From Tyto alba (lineage: Eukaryota > Chordata > Aves > Strigiformes > Tytonidae): a stretch of DNA of 64,000 nucleotides. The notes beneath the pieces are model-generated. The model was not told where the DNA came from and did no database searches. It was given only the letters and a program-made list of their open reading frames with translations. Shown here piece by piece: positions 1 through 12,921 of this stretch. The translations under genes were made by a program, and so were the position numbers. Position 1 is the first letter of the stretch. Each line of letters opens with the position of its first letter. The stretch spans positions 23,425,323 through 23,489,322 of the forward strand of contig NW_024881272.1 of the NCBI RefSeq assembly GCF_018691265.1, in the 5' to 3' direction.

Positions 1-909
1 ACACCTAAACAAAGTTTGTCTGTGCCAAAATTTGATTCTAAACGGCATGAAAGCAGAAACTTTTTCCTTTTCAGTACCTCCTCTGCTGAACACTAGAGTA
101 TTAAAGAACAACAGTGTTGGTAAGTTTGTGGAAAATCCAGTTACCAGACCTTAAAGGATTAAACTGTCTCTGTTTTTAAGTTAAAATGATAAATACTTTA
201 GAATTAAAAAAATCAGCAAATGAGTAGTTCAAAATATTACTGTTTTAAATGCTTATTTTTAAAATACATGGAAGACTTAGTGTGATTCCATCCATTAGAA
301 TTTTTTTCCCTCCTGCCCGATAGTCTCTTATGTTGCTCAGGAGTTTTACCTGCATGGTTTGTAGACTTAGTAGTCTGACACAGTGCTATGAATTTGTAAA
401 CTATTCCTATAATCTCATATAAATTGGTGGTTGCTTTGGCTGCAGTCTGGTTTAAGTATACAGCGGGCAGCAGGCTGCCTGCAGATGCTCAGTGTGGGAT
501 TGCTCTTTGCAAGGACCGTCGCCGTGCACACGGGGCAGCTCGGAGGGCTCTGCAGGCTCACCCGGCTCTGGGCTGGGGCTCTCATCTTCTGGAGCAGGTA
601 ACATGTATATATTAAAAGAATATTTGACAATATGAGGGCATCATTTCTCAGTGTCAAATATTTTCATCCCCATGGAGCAAAGGTAAGCGGGAGAACCTGG
701 CAGTGCTGTAATCACAGGAGACTTAGTTTGCTTGTCTTTAGGTGTCCTGCAGGTACATTGCAACCCAGAGGTTACAGCTGTGGCCATGACTAAACTTTTC
801 TGCAAAATTTGAAATAAAATTAGGGTTCCTCAACTTTGAAAAGGGATAAAAATTTCTGCTTGTAACAAATAATGGTGGAAGGAAATTTTGTCCCTTCTTT
901 CTCTACTCA

Positions 910-1310
910 GACAGGATTGCTGTAAGCTGTTCGTAACAGATGTTTTTGTAGCGTGTTCTTAAAAACTTCTGGCGAGAGAAGAGCTCACCATTTCCCCAGC
1001 AAGCTGTTCCAGTGTTTAACTGCCAGTACATTTATACCATGGGAGTCTGGTATATAGTTTACACCAAACATCCTAACCTTAAACTCCATTTCAGCAGTTT
1101 TGTGACTGTGAATACTTGTCCGTTCGCATGACGTGAGGGGAAGAAAAAAAGAAGTTCCTTTTCATCTTGTATTTTCCTTCCAGATCCTAGAAGGCTGTTT
1201 TCATGTTCTCTTCTTCCCTGCTGCCACTGCTCCTTCTTTCCTTCCTAAGCAAGATAAACTTAATTTAATCGCTGTAGTCACCTTTTTCTCTCCGTTCTCA
1301 TCAGCCTTTC
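910..1310 (-). mobile_element. Ancient degenerate CR1 relic
   Basis: Several pieces match, in order, the reverse complement of old CR1 3' regions as found in reptiles and birds. These are GATGTTTTTGTAGCGTGTTCTT, AAGCTGTTCCAGTGTTTAACTGCC, the CCAAACATCCTAACCTTAAAC stretch, GCTGTTTTCATGTTCTC and CCTAAGCAAGATAAACTTAATTT. Divergence is high and no tail is visible. Identified by recalled consensus; boundaries are approximate. Confidence 0.6.
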
Positions 1311-4300
1311 CTGGCGGCCTAGACTGTCTGTAAAAGTTTTCCCCTCCAGTAGTTTCACCCACCGTTCACATGAGCGGTCTTCCATGTAGCTGGAGAAGTT
1401 GTTGCCTGTTTTTTGTTCTGCTCATTTGCTTTCTTAGAGTAGCCGAGGTTTCCAACACTGAGCGGTGTTTGTGACAGTTCCTATCAGTATTCCTGAAAAC
1501 AGTATGTATACTTACAGTCCAACATGATGCAGTTTACTCTTGGGGACACGGAATTCCATTAAAAACACATGCAAAATACAGTAAGATAACCACTGACTTT
1601 ATAGGACATAATTCAGAGGATTATGCAACTAATGCACCTTGGTTGCTGCGCCTTGAGCTGTCGTGCACTTCTGTGTATATACAGGTAATAGACCATGACA
1701 GTGTTATCTGTCTGGGGTTGCTACTGCACCCAATATATCGCCTGCTCCCTCCTCCCCAGAGATGCAGGAGGTGCAGTGGGCCCAGCCTGTCTTCTCCATA
1801 TCCTTCCCATCTGCAGAACCTTCTGTCTTGCTGCTCTGTGTTCTTCAACTAATGCATGTTACTTGCTGTACTTGGCTGCATACTGTGAGTAGGTTTTCTG
1901 TCTCTAGTGGCTGACGTTAAAACTAGATGGAATTACTTTCCAGGGTACAAACTTCCTCAGTGCAGGGGTTGAATTGCCATGTCTGAAGGACTATTGCTAG
2001 GAAAAGGCTCTCCCATTTCCCTGCCTTCCAGTGAAGCTATTATGTTTCGTCTACAGTTAATATTTTTTCTTTTGAGAGGGCATATTTCTTGACAGTTGCT
2101 CATTCTTCCTCCAGGAAGATGCAGCAGGTGAGAAAGGCCCTTTTTTTTGTGCCATGTCCTAGGTGTTTAGGCACTACAGTAAAAGGATTTGCCTAGCCTG
2201 AACACATTCGTCAGCCCCCTCTCCAGTCAGCTGGTTCTTAGTTTGAGCTCCTAGGCTCAGCTTCAAAGAGGCTAAACCTTAGCTGCTCTGCTAGTCTCGA
2301 TAACATTTAATAACCCCTTCACTTGTACCACAAAAGGCAGGTTGTTTTAGGGATCCAGGCAAGCAAGGTGCGTATGTCCTTCTTCAGCATGTAGGTTATT
2401 ACCTGGAGATTGCAGATGGGCACTTCTGCTGTCTCTGCAAAAAGCCCCTTCCATCTTCCAGGGAGCAAGTAGTTAGCCGTTGTGAGACAGCAAATACTTA
2501 TGTCTGTACACCCTGATGGATGGCTAATCAAGGAGGACCCTTCCAGCAAGTTATAGATCTCATTAATTCTGCCTCTTGTTATCATTTGGAGATCTCAGAT
2601 CTATCAGGAGAAAAATCACAAGTTGTGAGCACAGTTGATGGTTACACATTGACCGTTTCTCTTGTCAGTGCTCAGACTTGAGTCCTTGTCAGTCGAATCA
2701 TTATCTGCTGACTTGTACACAAACTTCCATAAAGGTTTCATTGTTCCTGGTGCTCCACGTTACACAAAGTGCTAAGCTTTCCCTTTATGCTGTGCAAAAT
2801 ATAATCAAAGTGGCTTTATCAAGTTGATAAGTACTAATAGTTCAGCTTCTCCAGGGAGAAGTTTAGAGCCCTTACCATTAAATGCAGTTTCTCTGAAGGC
2901 AGGGAGAAAAAAATGGAGCGATGTTTTGGTTTTGTTGGTGCTGTTCTAATACCCATGTCAGTGCATCCTCCTCCAAATGGGTGTCTAAAATCTCCCCCAT
3001 ACGGAGGTTGACAGTCCAGCAACACTACTACTTGGCAAACTGACAAGAAAGTCACATGCCTTGTGTGTAAAGAGTAAGAAACCTGTAACTGTTTGTCATT
3101 GTTCACCAGCTTTGTTGATACTGAGAGATCTGATGTTAAGAAATGTGGTTTTGAAAATTTCCTCCTCGGTGCCCATAAATTAGCTCTTGAACCTGCGTGT
3201 AAGTGGGAATTAGGAATGTTTCTAAGAGCAGAATACAGTGGAAAGTGAAAGAGCACTTGAGGAATCAAGGAGAAAGATCTGTTTATATAAAATACACACG
3301 CAATATATATTTCCCATGGCATTAAGTTCTTGTGATGGTGCCAGCGTCTAAATAGTTTAGTTTCTCATGGACAAAGTTAAAGTAATTCAGGGGTTAGAGA
3401 AAAAGGCTGTCTGCTGTGATTGCTGTTGGCAGCAGAACCTGCTCTTTTCCTGCTTCCACAGTCACGTTCAGTGGACTGGGGAGTTGTTAAAGGCGATTTC
3501 TTGAAAACTGAGTCTTGACAACAGTGGATCCTACATGCTGCTGCTCTTGTTATTCACTGCATGGCTACTGATAGTCTATGAACAGTCAAAAATAAATAGA
3601 AATATAGTAATGCAAAGAATTAATGGAATTGCCAGTCTGGGATAGTGGTCTCTTGCTCTCATTTTGCAATGTCAGGACTGATAAAGTTTGTTGCAGTCAT
3701 CATTCTCTTTTGATTAACTGATACAGCCTTCTTTTGAGCATTTTATATCTCAGATGTCAAGCTCTCTTTTTGCAGTGACAAAGGGCTGGTTTAGAATATC
3801 CAAAAAAGGCAAAATCTTTTGTTTGTGGCTCTAAAATGCTCTGTTACTTCATTACTTAGTGGAAGGTGCAACTGGGATTCATTTGGTACATAGACTATCA
3901 TAATAACTGAATGTAAATGGAGGTGATGCGTTGAAACGGAAGTGGGAAGTGTCTCTGAAAGTGTTTTAATGTTGGTTGTGTGTGTAGCAGTCCCATGTAG
4001 CGGGAACTCCACTGAACTGCTTTTCTTTTAGAGTGCTGGCACATGATGATTCAGAAATTATAATGATACCCACACATTTTGTGCACTTCATAAATGTCAG
4101 TAAGCACAACAGAACTGTTTGTCTTGCAACCAGTGGGGGTGGGGAGGTAAATAGTGGAAATCTGATTAAAAAAATTAATTGAAGATGGGCTGTCTAGCCA
4201 GGGATGTGAGGAATATGACAAGCACCAGGAACCTGGGAATAACAGTGTTCAGGTGCTTGCTATTCCCTGCGCTAGTGTTGCAAGATGTGAAAACATTTGA

Positions 4301-4880
4301 AATAATTGTAAGTGAAGTTAATTCAGGAAGGCTGTGGCTGCTAGTCAAGTAATATTTCTGTGTAAGGGAGATAAATTTGCAGGTTGATATCCTGCACAGT
4401 TCATATGGTCTTGGAGGTATTGTAAGAAGTCATCTTTCATTAGTGATGGTCATACTTTATGCTTACAGCAGATAGCTTGTAGATGCTTATGAACACAGAG
4501 CCACAAACTGAAAGAGAGAGACTGACTCTTAAATGCAGCCCTTCCCGTTTAAGGTAGGCAGCAAAGAATACCATCTTGTGATGAGGAAAAAAGTGCGGCA
4601 TCAGGGACTGGTGTGCAGGCAGGCAATATGCTGGTACTGAGCTGGGGAGGAGCTCTGGAGCATCATATGTAGCAGGGGAGCTGGGTTTGTTCAGCCCTAG
4701 GATGAGATGCTTTAAAGGGGGACCTTGCTGCTGTCTTCAGCTGCCCCATGGGAGGGTATAGAGCAGGAGTAGTCTGGCTCTTCTGTCATGTTTGTGGTGA
4801 TGGAATGAGAGCCAAATGACATAAGCTGCAACATGGGAAATAGTGATAAAATATAATGGGTTTTTTGAGGTTGGTTTGGC

Positions 4881-4965
4881 TTATTTGTTTGATTTTTTGT
4901 TTGTTTGTGGGGTTTTTCTGTTTGTTTGTTTGACTTGTTGCTTTTTGTTTTGTTTTGTTTTAAAT
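4881..4965. repeat. T/G-rich (GTTT)n tract
   Basis: Low-complexity GTTTGTTT and TTTTG units sit just before a CR1 fragment. It is similar to tracts at 18152-18218 and 39988-40027. Confidence 0.9.
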
Positions 4966-4994
4966 TTCCCTACCATGAATTCAGTCAAACATTG

Positions 4995-5185
4995 TACCAG
5001 AGCCCAAGGGAGGTTTTGGAATGTCCGTCTTTTGCAAATGCTCAAAGCTTGGCTGGATAGGGCCCCAGACAATCTGTTCCAGCTTCAGTGCTGGACCCAA
5101 CTTCGAAGCTGGTCCTGCTTTAAGTAAGTGTTTGGAAAGGATGACCTCCAAAAGTCCCTTCCAACCTAAATTATTCTATGATTCA
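4995..5185 (+). mobile_element. CR1 3'-end fragment
   Basis: This is a short, 5'-truncated CR1 copy. It reads from AGAGCCCAAGGGAGGTTTTGG through GCTTGGCTGGATAGGGCCCC to GGATGACCTCCAAAAGTCCC, TTCCAACCTAAATT and the ATTCTATGATTC tail near 5173-5184. That is the normal order of the CR1 3' end on this strand. A T/G-rich tract lies just before it. Confidence 0.9.
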
Positions 5186-5664
5186 TAAACTCTTGTCATA
5201 CTCAAAACTGTGGCAGGGTGCATGTGTGCGCACTGAATTGTGTACGGTGAAACAAATTCATTGTCCATTTGTTTAATTTCTTTTGTTATTTAATCTGCTG
5301 CATTTGATTGCACTCCAATTTTTCTTTTATCTTTGAGACATACGGTTGGAATAGAGCTCTCTGTTTGTTGAAGCCAGTCCCTGCTGCTGCAACATGCATT
5401 CAACCATGTCCTGGAATTCCATTAATAAGTCTATTGATGTGGTGATTAGCCATGTTTGAAAATAGTGTTTTTGTTTATTTAAACATGGGCTCCGATGCAT
5501 GCGTACAGTCATAGTATCTGCCATCTTTAGTCATCTAGTTGCTCAATAGCTGTCATAATAGATAAAGAAGTTTAACAGAGATGAGATGCAGAGATAGAGG
5601 AAACTGTGTTGAAGTTCACTATTAATAATTGAAATAGAGGATCAGATGGTGTTAGGAACAGCTC

Positions 5665-5850
5665 TTCCTCTTGGAGGGCAGAGCAGCACTGGAGCAGGCT
5701 GCTCAGCAAGGTGGTGGATTCTCCATCCTCAGAGCTTCCCAAGGCTCAGCTAGACAACACTGCCACTCAAACGATCTAGTGTTGGTGCAGGTCCCACTTC
5801 AAGCTGGAGGTTGGACTGGAGACCTCTTCACGTCCCTTCCCAACTATGCT
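5665..5850 (+). mobile_element. CR1 3'-end fragment without tail
   Basis: This is a degenerate CR1 segment: CTGGAGCAGGCTGCTCAGCA, GGTGGTGGATTCTCCATCCTC and later GGAGGTTGGACTGGAGACCTC followed by CGTCCCTTCCCAAC correspond in order to the CR1 C-terminal coding and 3'-UTR consensus. The terminal ATTCTATGAT repeat is missing or lost. It lies about 480 bases after the previous fragment in the same orientation, so the two may be separate insertions or a broken pair. Confidence 0.85.
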
Positions 5851-6597
5851 TTTGTCTTTCCCATAAACAGCTGAAGAAAATTGTTTCCTTTTTCCTCCGT
5901 TCCTTACCTGTATTGTTGCAGAAGTGATGCCAGGCTCCATGCTTTTATTCGTATCACGTATTTTTCCATCCTTTGCAGGTGTACTAGTCAGAAGACATCT
6001 GAAAACACTCACTTTCCTCAAGTAACTAGGACAAGAATATTTTAGCAAGCTGTCACTTGTTTAGGACAGAGGAGATACGATCAAGCATGTTGCAGTGTTT
6101 GCTCTCGTTTTCAGCCTGGCCTGTAGCACTGGAAATCATGGTTCAGTGTGTCATGTTTGGCAAACAAAGCATGTTCTGGACACTCAGTGGCAGGTGGGAA
6201 GAGCTGAGCTGCCTTTGGAACAGTGGATATCTTGTTCTTTCAGAGAGCAGTTATCTCGGCTGCGTAGTCTTGGCTGTTTGTCACCAATAATTAATGGAAG
6301 ACCATAGAAACAAAACCACTTGTCTCCTCTGAAATTCCTAAAGTTAAAGAACCTGTAAATCTCACTGCAAGCATCAAGTATTTACTTAGACTATAATGAC
6401 TAAGAAGTTAATAATATATTTTTTTTCTGATTTTATATTAAAAGTTAATAGGAGGATAGAAAAAGCAGGTTCTAGGAAATGAGTGATACTACTACTGCTT
6501 TGATACAGCTTTCTCCAGATAATGACCCTTTTAAAACTCCAAGTGCAGTGTTTTCCTCGTTTCTTTCATAAACGGAATGAGCTTCTCCATGTAAATT

Positions 6598-6636
6598 AAA
6601 AAAAAAAAATGAAAAAAAAAAAGGGAGGGGGGGAGG
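6598..6636. repeat. Purine tract A12-TG-A11-G-rich
   Basis: Two A runs separated by TG are followed by GGGAGGGGGGGAGG. A similar A-then-G purine tract occurs at 8416-8441. Confidence 0.93.
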
Positions 6637-8572
6637 AACAACGGTTTCCAGTACTTCTGAGTCATTTAGATAGAGTCAGTCTCTTTAAATCATGCCAAAA
6701 TGGCAACAAACCTGGATTTTAAGGAAACTTCAGAATTTTGAGAAAGGAATTACAGAGCAGATGTCCCAAGCAGCTGAGGTCTGTTTCCTCAATAAAATGA
6801 TGAGCAAAGAATTGGAAGAGAGACAGGGTCTAAAAGAATATACATTTCTCGTTAATCCTGCCTATCAACTCCTAAATTCAGGCTTCTGTTTCTCGTGCAA
6901 CTGCAAACTCTGCACTTGGACAGCAGTGAAGCAGCAATGAAGTTGTTTCTGTTCTCCTTCCTTTCTGTAGCACATTTGACAACGTGTGACAGTCCTGCAT
7001 TCAATTTAAGTTTTAATTTTAGCAATCAGCATTCAGACTGATCTGTTCAGGAATCGTTATTCCAAGAAAGAAAAAAAAGACCCTAAATCCCCACGTTCAA
7101 GAAGGAGATAAGAATCAGAAAGGCATCTCTGGAGTTTTGCTGGAGTTCCTAGGTCTGTGTTAGAGCACTGCTGTCCTTCTGCCCTGGCTTTCCTAGCCAG
7201 TTCAGCGGTACTGCCGTCCAGAAGGGAGTCCATGAAGTGTGTGCTTGGTTGCAAGCCAGCCCATCAGTGCCTAATGGCATTATGTGCAGCGTGGATATAC
7301 TCAGAAACCACTGTGGATGAATTACATACATGGATGCCTGTTAATACAGTAAGAACAACACTAGTATTGTTCTATGTAATTTATTTCATGAAGTTCACTT
7401 ACTCATAGGTGAAGCACCAAATTAGCAAAACAAAAGTGGCTGGTAATGTTATTAATAACGATCTCAGTGGTCTTAAAGATAAATCCCTGTCTGCTGCAGT
7501 GCCGCTGCTGAATTTATAATACTTTGAATGGGGCTTTCTAATACTTGGAATTTTAAACACTGGCCTCTGAAATGTGATTTGATTCAACTCAATGAAAACA
7601 CTTAATAGCTTTTAAGACACAGTCACCTGGAATAGGAGGCTGTATTTCCTTATGGTGGTGGACTGTTGTGTCACTTCTCTCCAGGATGTGGCAGTGTGAT
7701 GGCTTCACAATGCCAAGACAGTTGGAAGTTTTAAATTAATGTGTGATTAATTTCCATACTGTCATCATCGTTTCTCAAACCTTTAATTCATATGCCAGCT
7801 TTATCACCAGTAATAGTAGGAAAATGCTTGGCTGAAGGAAATGTGCATCTCAGATTATGACTGGTGCTGTTGGGTGATTTCAGCACTTTGCAAATTGTGT
7901 TGTCAGCCTTGTTTTTACGGTCTAAGTGCTGAGAATTTGGGCAGCTGCTGTTGTGCTGGTGGGCTTGTTCTTCTTTCAGATTACAGTTAATCTTCTGCTT
8001 TTCTACCTTTATCTCACTTTTAATTATCTGAGGTTATATTGTGGCAACAGCTAAATTTCATATTTTGTATGACTCTGCAGCATAGTTCCTAATTTGCACA
8101 ATAAACATGCCTTTTAGGATTCTGGCTAGTTACAAATAAACTTTTGTTCATTCCATAACCATGGTTAAAGCAGAGATCTGGACATGCATGTGTGTATGAA
8201 AGTGCAAGTGCAGGTTTCTAAGCAGCCTTGTTAACAAACACTTTCTGCATCTGGTCAACAGAACTGCAAGTTTTCTTGAAACTTGGAAATGGGAGGTCAT
8301 GAGGACATTATAGATGTGATCTTGTAAATTAAACTAAGAATGAACAGTTTCTTGGTTTTGTTTAAATTACATAGAAGAATAAACAGAAGCCATATCCAGC
8401 TGCATAACTTTTTTTAAAAAAGGGGGGGGAGCGAGGGAGGGGAATAAAAGGTGATAAAATGATGAATGATAATCTCAAGATGCCCAAACCCAAATGTATG
8501 CTTTTTCTCGGTTTTTAGTAAGATGGTGATAAATCATTATGGATTCTACCAGAAGCAAGTATGAAGCAAAAT

Positions 8573-8744
8573 TAAAAACAAAAACAAACAAACAAAACAA
8601 ACAAAAGACACAACCAAAAAAACAAAACAAACAAAACCTTGTAAGAATCAACATGCAATATCTCTCTATTTTTTTCTTTTCGAGGTCTCTTTTTTTGGGT
8701 TGGTTGTTTGTTGTTTTGTTTGTGTGGGTTTTTTTTTTTTTTTT
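8573..8744. repeat. (AAAC)n tract followed by (GTTT)n/T-rich tract
   Basis: 8573-8638 is made of AAAC and AAAAC units, and 8669-8744 of T-rich and GTTT-type units ending in T16. The two halves are roughly complementary with about 30 bases between them, so an imperfect hairpin is possible in single-stranded DNA or RNA. Confidence 0.88.
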
Positions 8745-11700
8745 AGAGGAGATCTTTAGTCTGTGAACTCTTACAGTGGTTATATAAGACAGAAAACAGT
8801 TTACTGTTGTTAAGAAGGGGGTAAAAATGAAGGTATACCCTGGGGGAAAGAGGGAAAAAGGACAGAGATGGAACAGAACACTTCTCAGTTAAATGATCAT
8901 GTTCACATGCAAACAAGTGGGTATAACTGACAACAAGTAACTATAAAAAACACGGTCTGTTTTCCTGCTGATGTTTCCGTGACCATCATTTTGGAACAGT
9001 TTTCCAGTAAGAGAAGTGTGACTGCAACCCAAACCTACTGTAAGATGGTGCGTGATACACTTCCAGAAGAAGTTGTGCAGTGCAACCCTTGTGAGGCCGA
9101 AGGACGTGACTCCGCTTCGGAAAGCCCCTTCCAGCCTTCTGTGCCTCTAGGTTTTGGCTGTCCCATGTCACGCTTGCTCTTACAGGCTCCAGTGCTCGGT
9201 TGCTGCTGCTTAGTGTTTCAATTTCAGATTTCTCTTTGATAATGGTGACAGGCAGCAACCTGTTTGATACTCTGTTGGTGTAACTAATTCCAATTCAGCA
9301 AATGGGGAACACCCTTTGATAAACATTTATATTTGGAGAACACAAGCGGAGTTGGCAGGCATCTACCTTCAAGTCAGTCTTGAAAACATAACATGAAAAT
9401 CAAAGATTGGTGATAGGCAGAGGATTATGCCTGCATGGGTAATTCTTAGCAAGATCCATTTGCCTTATATACAGGTATGACATCCTCACCATTAATAGAG
9501 CTGAGCGGCTAATAAAATTCACTTGAGGCAGGCATAATTGGCTAGGCTCTTTTGTCTCATCCTGTTGTTCCCAGGCTGCGTTACAATTTAGTGATGCACT
9601 GACTTGAGTAGGTAAGGAAGACTGCTATTCTTTCAAGCTTCAGATTCATGTACGGATTTGTGTTTCACCCTGGTGTACGTCCTTCACGAGATACACTGGG
9701 ATGTCAGATCCCTGAGGTGGAAACAGTGCCTTATTTCTCACGCATGTAAAACCTGAGAAGTGCAGTTAGCTCGCACTGAGGTAGCTTGTCATTGTCTTTG
9801 CTGGTATGGATTTTAGTTCAGCAAATCAAGTGTGAAGCCGGGAACCTTGAGACTGGGTCAGCAGAGCAGCGGTGGGTGAGGGAGGCTTAGACACAGCACT
9901 CTAAAAGTTTCTCTTATAAATATATCCTGTGTAATCTTCACAAAGAGTTTAAAAGCAAGCTGAACCTTGCAGGTTTGACATCTGTGTGCATGTCCCTTAA
10001 GCTTCGTAGCATGTGATAGCTTTGTCTAGCAGTGAGAATGAAACTAAGTGACGCAGGGAAACAGAAAGTATGGCAAATGTCTGTAAACAGCATACTTGTT
10101 TACTGCTCTGTCATGGCACCTGAAGACTTCCATGTATTTGTGAGTCTCAAATCTGGGGATAAACATCTTTCCAGGCTGCAAAAGTCAGCATGATAGCTGA
10201 TATCATCAGTTCTGGGTTCTCCCCTGATGGGCTTATTATCCTGATGAGTGTATGGCAAGGAGTCAACAGTGGAACAGCCATTCACAATTCCTGGCTACCC
10301 TTTGCGATTGTGTGAATCTTCCATGAAGTTAGGACTTGCTACTGACATGAGGAGGGATGTGGAAGAAGATGCTGGAGGTCTGGGTTGAGGGACAATACAG
10401 AACTATTTCGGAGTAGGTCATGGCTAAAATATAAAGAACATATTTGAGTTGAGATGCATGAGAGAATACAAAAAGAAAAATTACGGGAGCTACTGTGTGC
10501 TTTTCATTGTTCATAGACGTTCCCAGTCTTTGTGCTGAGCTTCTGCTTAATGCCAGCTTGGTAAACATTACTCTTTAGGCGCTATCTTAATGAGCCTGTG
10601 TGGCTCATGACTCTGTGAGCAATAAGGTCTTCCCAGGCAAAGCAGCTGCTGAAGGATGCCCAGCCTGAAAGCCCGTGTCAGGGATGCCCATTTCTTTGAT
10701 TTTAGTCATGTGCTGTAACTCCTTGCCACGACTGTCTGTTGGATTTTGGTCTGCTCATGTCCCACTAGGTACTGCAGGAGTTTGTCACAGTAAGGTCTGT
10801 GACCTGCAGCAGAGCTCTGTGGAGAGCAAGGAACATGTCCTCCTAAACCAGTGTGGATTATACTTTTGTTCCTTTTAACTAGGGAATTTTGTTTCTGGAT
10901 AGCAGGCAGTGTTTCTGGCTTTGTGAAAATAAAATACACTGTCTCAAATACCACCTCCTTTGTGGAGTATAAGTGCTACCTTGCTAGGATACCTACTGCA
11001 ACAGTGATGTTAACTGGTTTTCCCTTTTTCCAGAGACACAGTTATTGTCAGAGATGCTGAAGGAAGAGATACTTCATGATACAGAAGAAATACCTCGTTT
11101 AGACATATTCTGTCTCTTCAGAGCCACGCACTGCTGCGCAGCCCATAGAATAACTGCGGTGCTGGGCTTCCCCATGGCCCCCCGTGCACAAAGCACCCGC
11201 AGCAGTGGCTCCCTGGTCCTGCGGGTCCTGCACACAGCCATTCCTCTTCAGTTCATAAGTACTGTACATAAGTCCCAGGCCAGCTCTGGAAATTCATATT
11301 CAGCACCTCATGATCCCAGTGCGTTATGTTCTGGGCTTCAGGTTAGATCTTGTGGCCACAGCAACTTGACAGCATGGCAAACAGTAACTTCTCCATGTGG
11401 ACTGCAGTTTTCTGCATTTCCTGCAACTCAATGCATAATCAGGTAAAATCAGGTAAAAGTTGGTGCAGGTAAAAGGCCACAGAAAGTCAAGTCTGGAACC
11501 ATGCCTGGTAGCTGGAGACTTGAGCTTAGTTTGGAACAGTTAGAGGCTGACCTGATCATCTACATAGAGAAAAGTTATTAAAGTGAAAAGAGCTTTTCAT
11601 TTTATCTGTTAAATTCATAACACAGCATGGAACGGATGCTAGAAAAATTAAATCAAGAATGCAGCAACCATGAAGGTGATTAATTTTGATGCCTTTCTAG

Positions 11701-11961
11701 AAGTCAGCCCTAGCTGAACCAGAAAGGCGTGGGTGGAGGAGGGGACTGGGCACCTCCTGGGATGAAGCGCCTGCCCCGCTCTGTGCACAGAGCGCAGCTG
11801 GATTGCAGCGACTGTAAAAGTGCACACCCCCGGCACACGTCACTTGTTCTCTTTCCTGTGTGGTTCGGACACCCAATATTCAAGTTGGAGTCAGATGTTT
11901 TCTGCATACGTACAGAGCCATTTTGGGAAAACCTGGGGGCAGTGACATGAGAGAGCAGCTC

Positions 11962-12035
11962 CCGGAGCTTCCCCAGCTCCACCACTGACTGCAGCGGAGG
12001 TCGGCGTGCCGCTGGGCGCTGCGCAGCGTGGCCTC
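11962..12035. promoter_or_regulatory. Small CpG cluster in CpG-poor intron
   Basis: About nine CpGs occur within 74 bases, including GGTCGGCGTGCCGCTGGGCG and CTGCGCAGCG, which resembles an NRF1 half-site. The surroundings are CpG-poor. It could be a small intronic enhancer or alternative promoter, but no exon or transcript start can be shown. Confidence 0.3.
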
Positions 12036-12901
12036 GGCTCTCCCTTTTGGTTCCTGTCTTTTTGCTGTGGAGGATCAGAATTACTCAGTAGCCCTCTGCC
12101 AGCGCAGGCCTGCTGCCAGGTGGAGGTGGTAGCCCTGACATCAAAACAGTGCTCCAATGGCTTTTGAGTTGTGCAGGGCTCTGTGCCTTCATTTAGCCAC
12201 TGCTAAAATACATCACTATGGGGGAAAAAAATGCTGCCCAGTGTCTTCCAGAAACATTGAACCTCTCTGTCCAGGCTTCTCAAGGAGTCTGACTTGGAGG
12301 AAGTCTTTTAATGGGGGGAAGTGTTCCTGTTTCTTGGGGAATTTCAAGTAAGATTAAAGCTAGAGTAACTTTTATTTATACTTGAGAGTATTTTTCTCAG
12401 GTGCCTAGCTACCTGCTGAATTTTTTTATACTCTGGTAAACATTTAAATGTGGAAATATTTCTTGGTTTTCTGCAGACTGTACTACAGATGCTGAATGAT
12501 AAATCAGTTGATATAAATAGGAAAAAAAATAACTGGTGCAATAGAAATGCCACAGTGCACTCGTTATCATTAAGTGGAAAGTATCCTCCTCACCAGATAG
12601 ATGAGGCAGAAATTCGGTTCATTACTAGGAGGAGGACAGAAGAACATACAGTGGCATTAAAATTAAATACAGGTCCCTCAGCAAAGGCCCTTCTGAGAGC
12701 CTGGGATGCCTTTGCTTTAGTAACAGATATTGTGAACAGGTCGCTTACTCTGGCTCCTAGTTCTATTAAAGTCATTGTTCTATGCTCTCTGTTTACAAAA
12801 AAAGGTTTACACTCACTTTTAATTCTTAAAAGCAGAGGAAAAACCTGAGCTTGGCAAAGCCTTTTGAACTGCTGAATCAAGGACTAGCTGCTTGCAAAGA
12901 G

Positions 12902-12921
12902 GGATTAAAACCTTTTAATCC
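12902..12921. promoter_or_regulatory. Perfect inverted repeat with two TAATCC homeodomain-type sites
   Basis: GGATTAAAACCTTTTAATCC has two 9-base arms and a 2-base CC centre. Each arm holds the TAATCC/GGATTA core bound by bicoid-class (K50: OTX, PITX, CRX) homeodomains. Function is inferred from motif only. Confidence 0.35.

Noticed and set aside
2834..3322. 162-codon ORF on the minus strand starting at ATG
   Set aside because: No recognisable domain, composition like the surrounding intron, and with thousands of frame segments in 64 kb about one ORF of this length is expected by chance.
9045..9150. Possible CR1-like or gene-derived segment with several CpGs
   Set aside because: No ordered match to CR1 or to a coding domain could be established.
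10684..10791. Possible PTPRF signal exon: ATG, hydrophobic MPISLILVMCCNSL, ending in phase 1 at a GTAAGG donor
   Set aside because: The phase fits the 22935 acceptor, but the leader does not resemble LAR signal peptides, the part after the hydrophobic stretch is too long, and such donors are common by chance.
12450..12848. 132-codon open frame on the + strand
   Set aside because: It does not resemble any protein I know and overlaps an opposite-strand frame of similar size; most likely chance.
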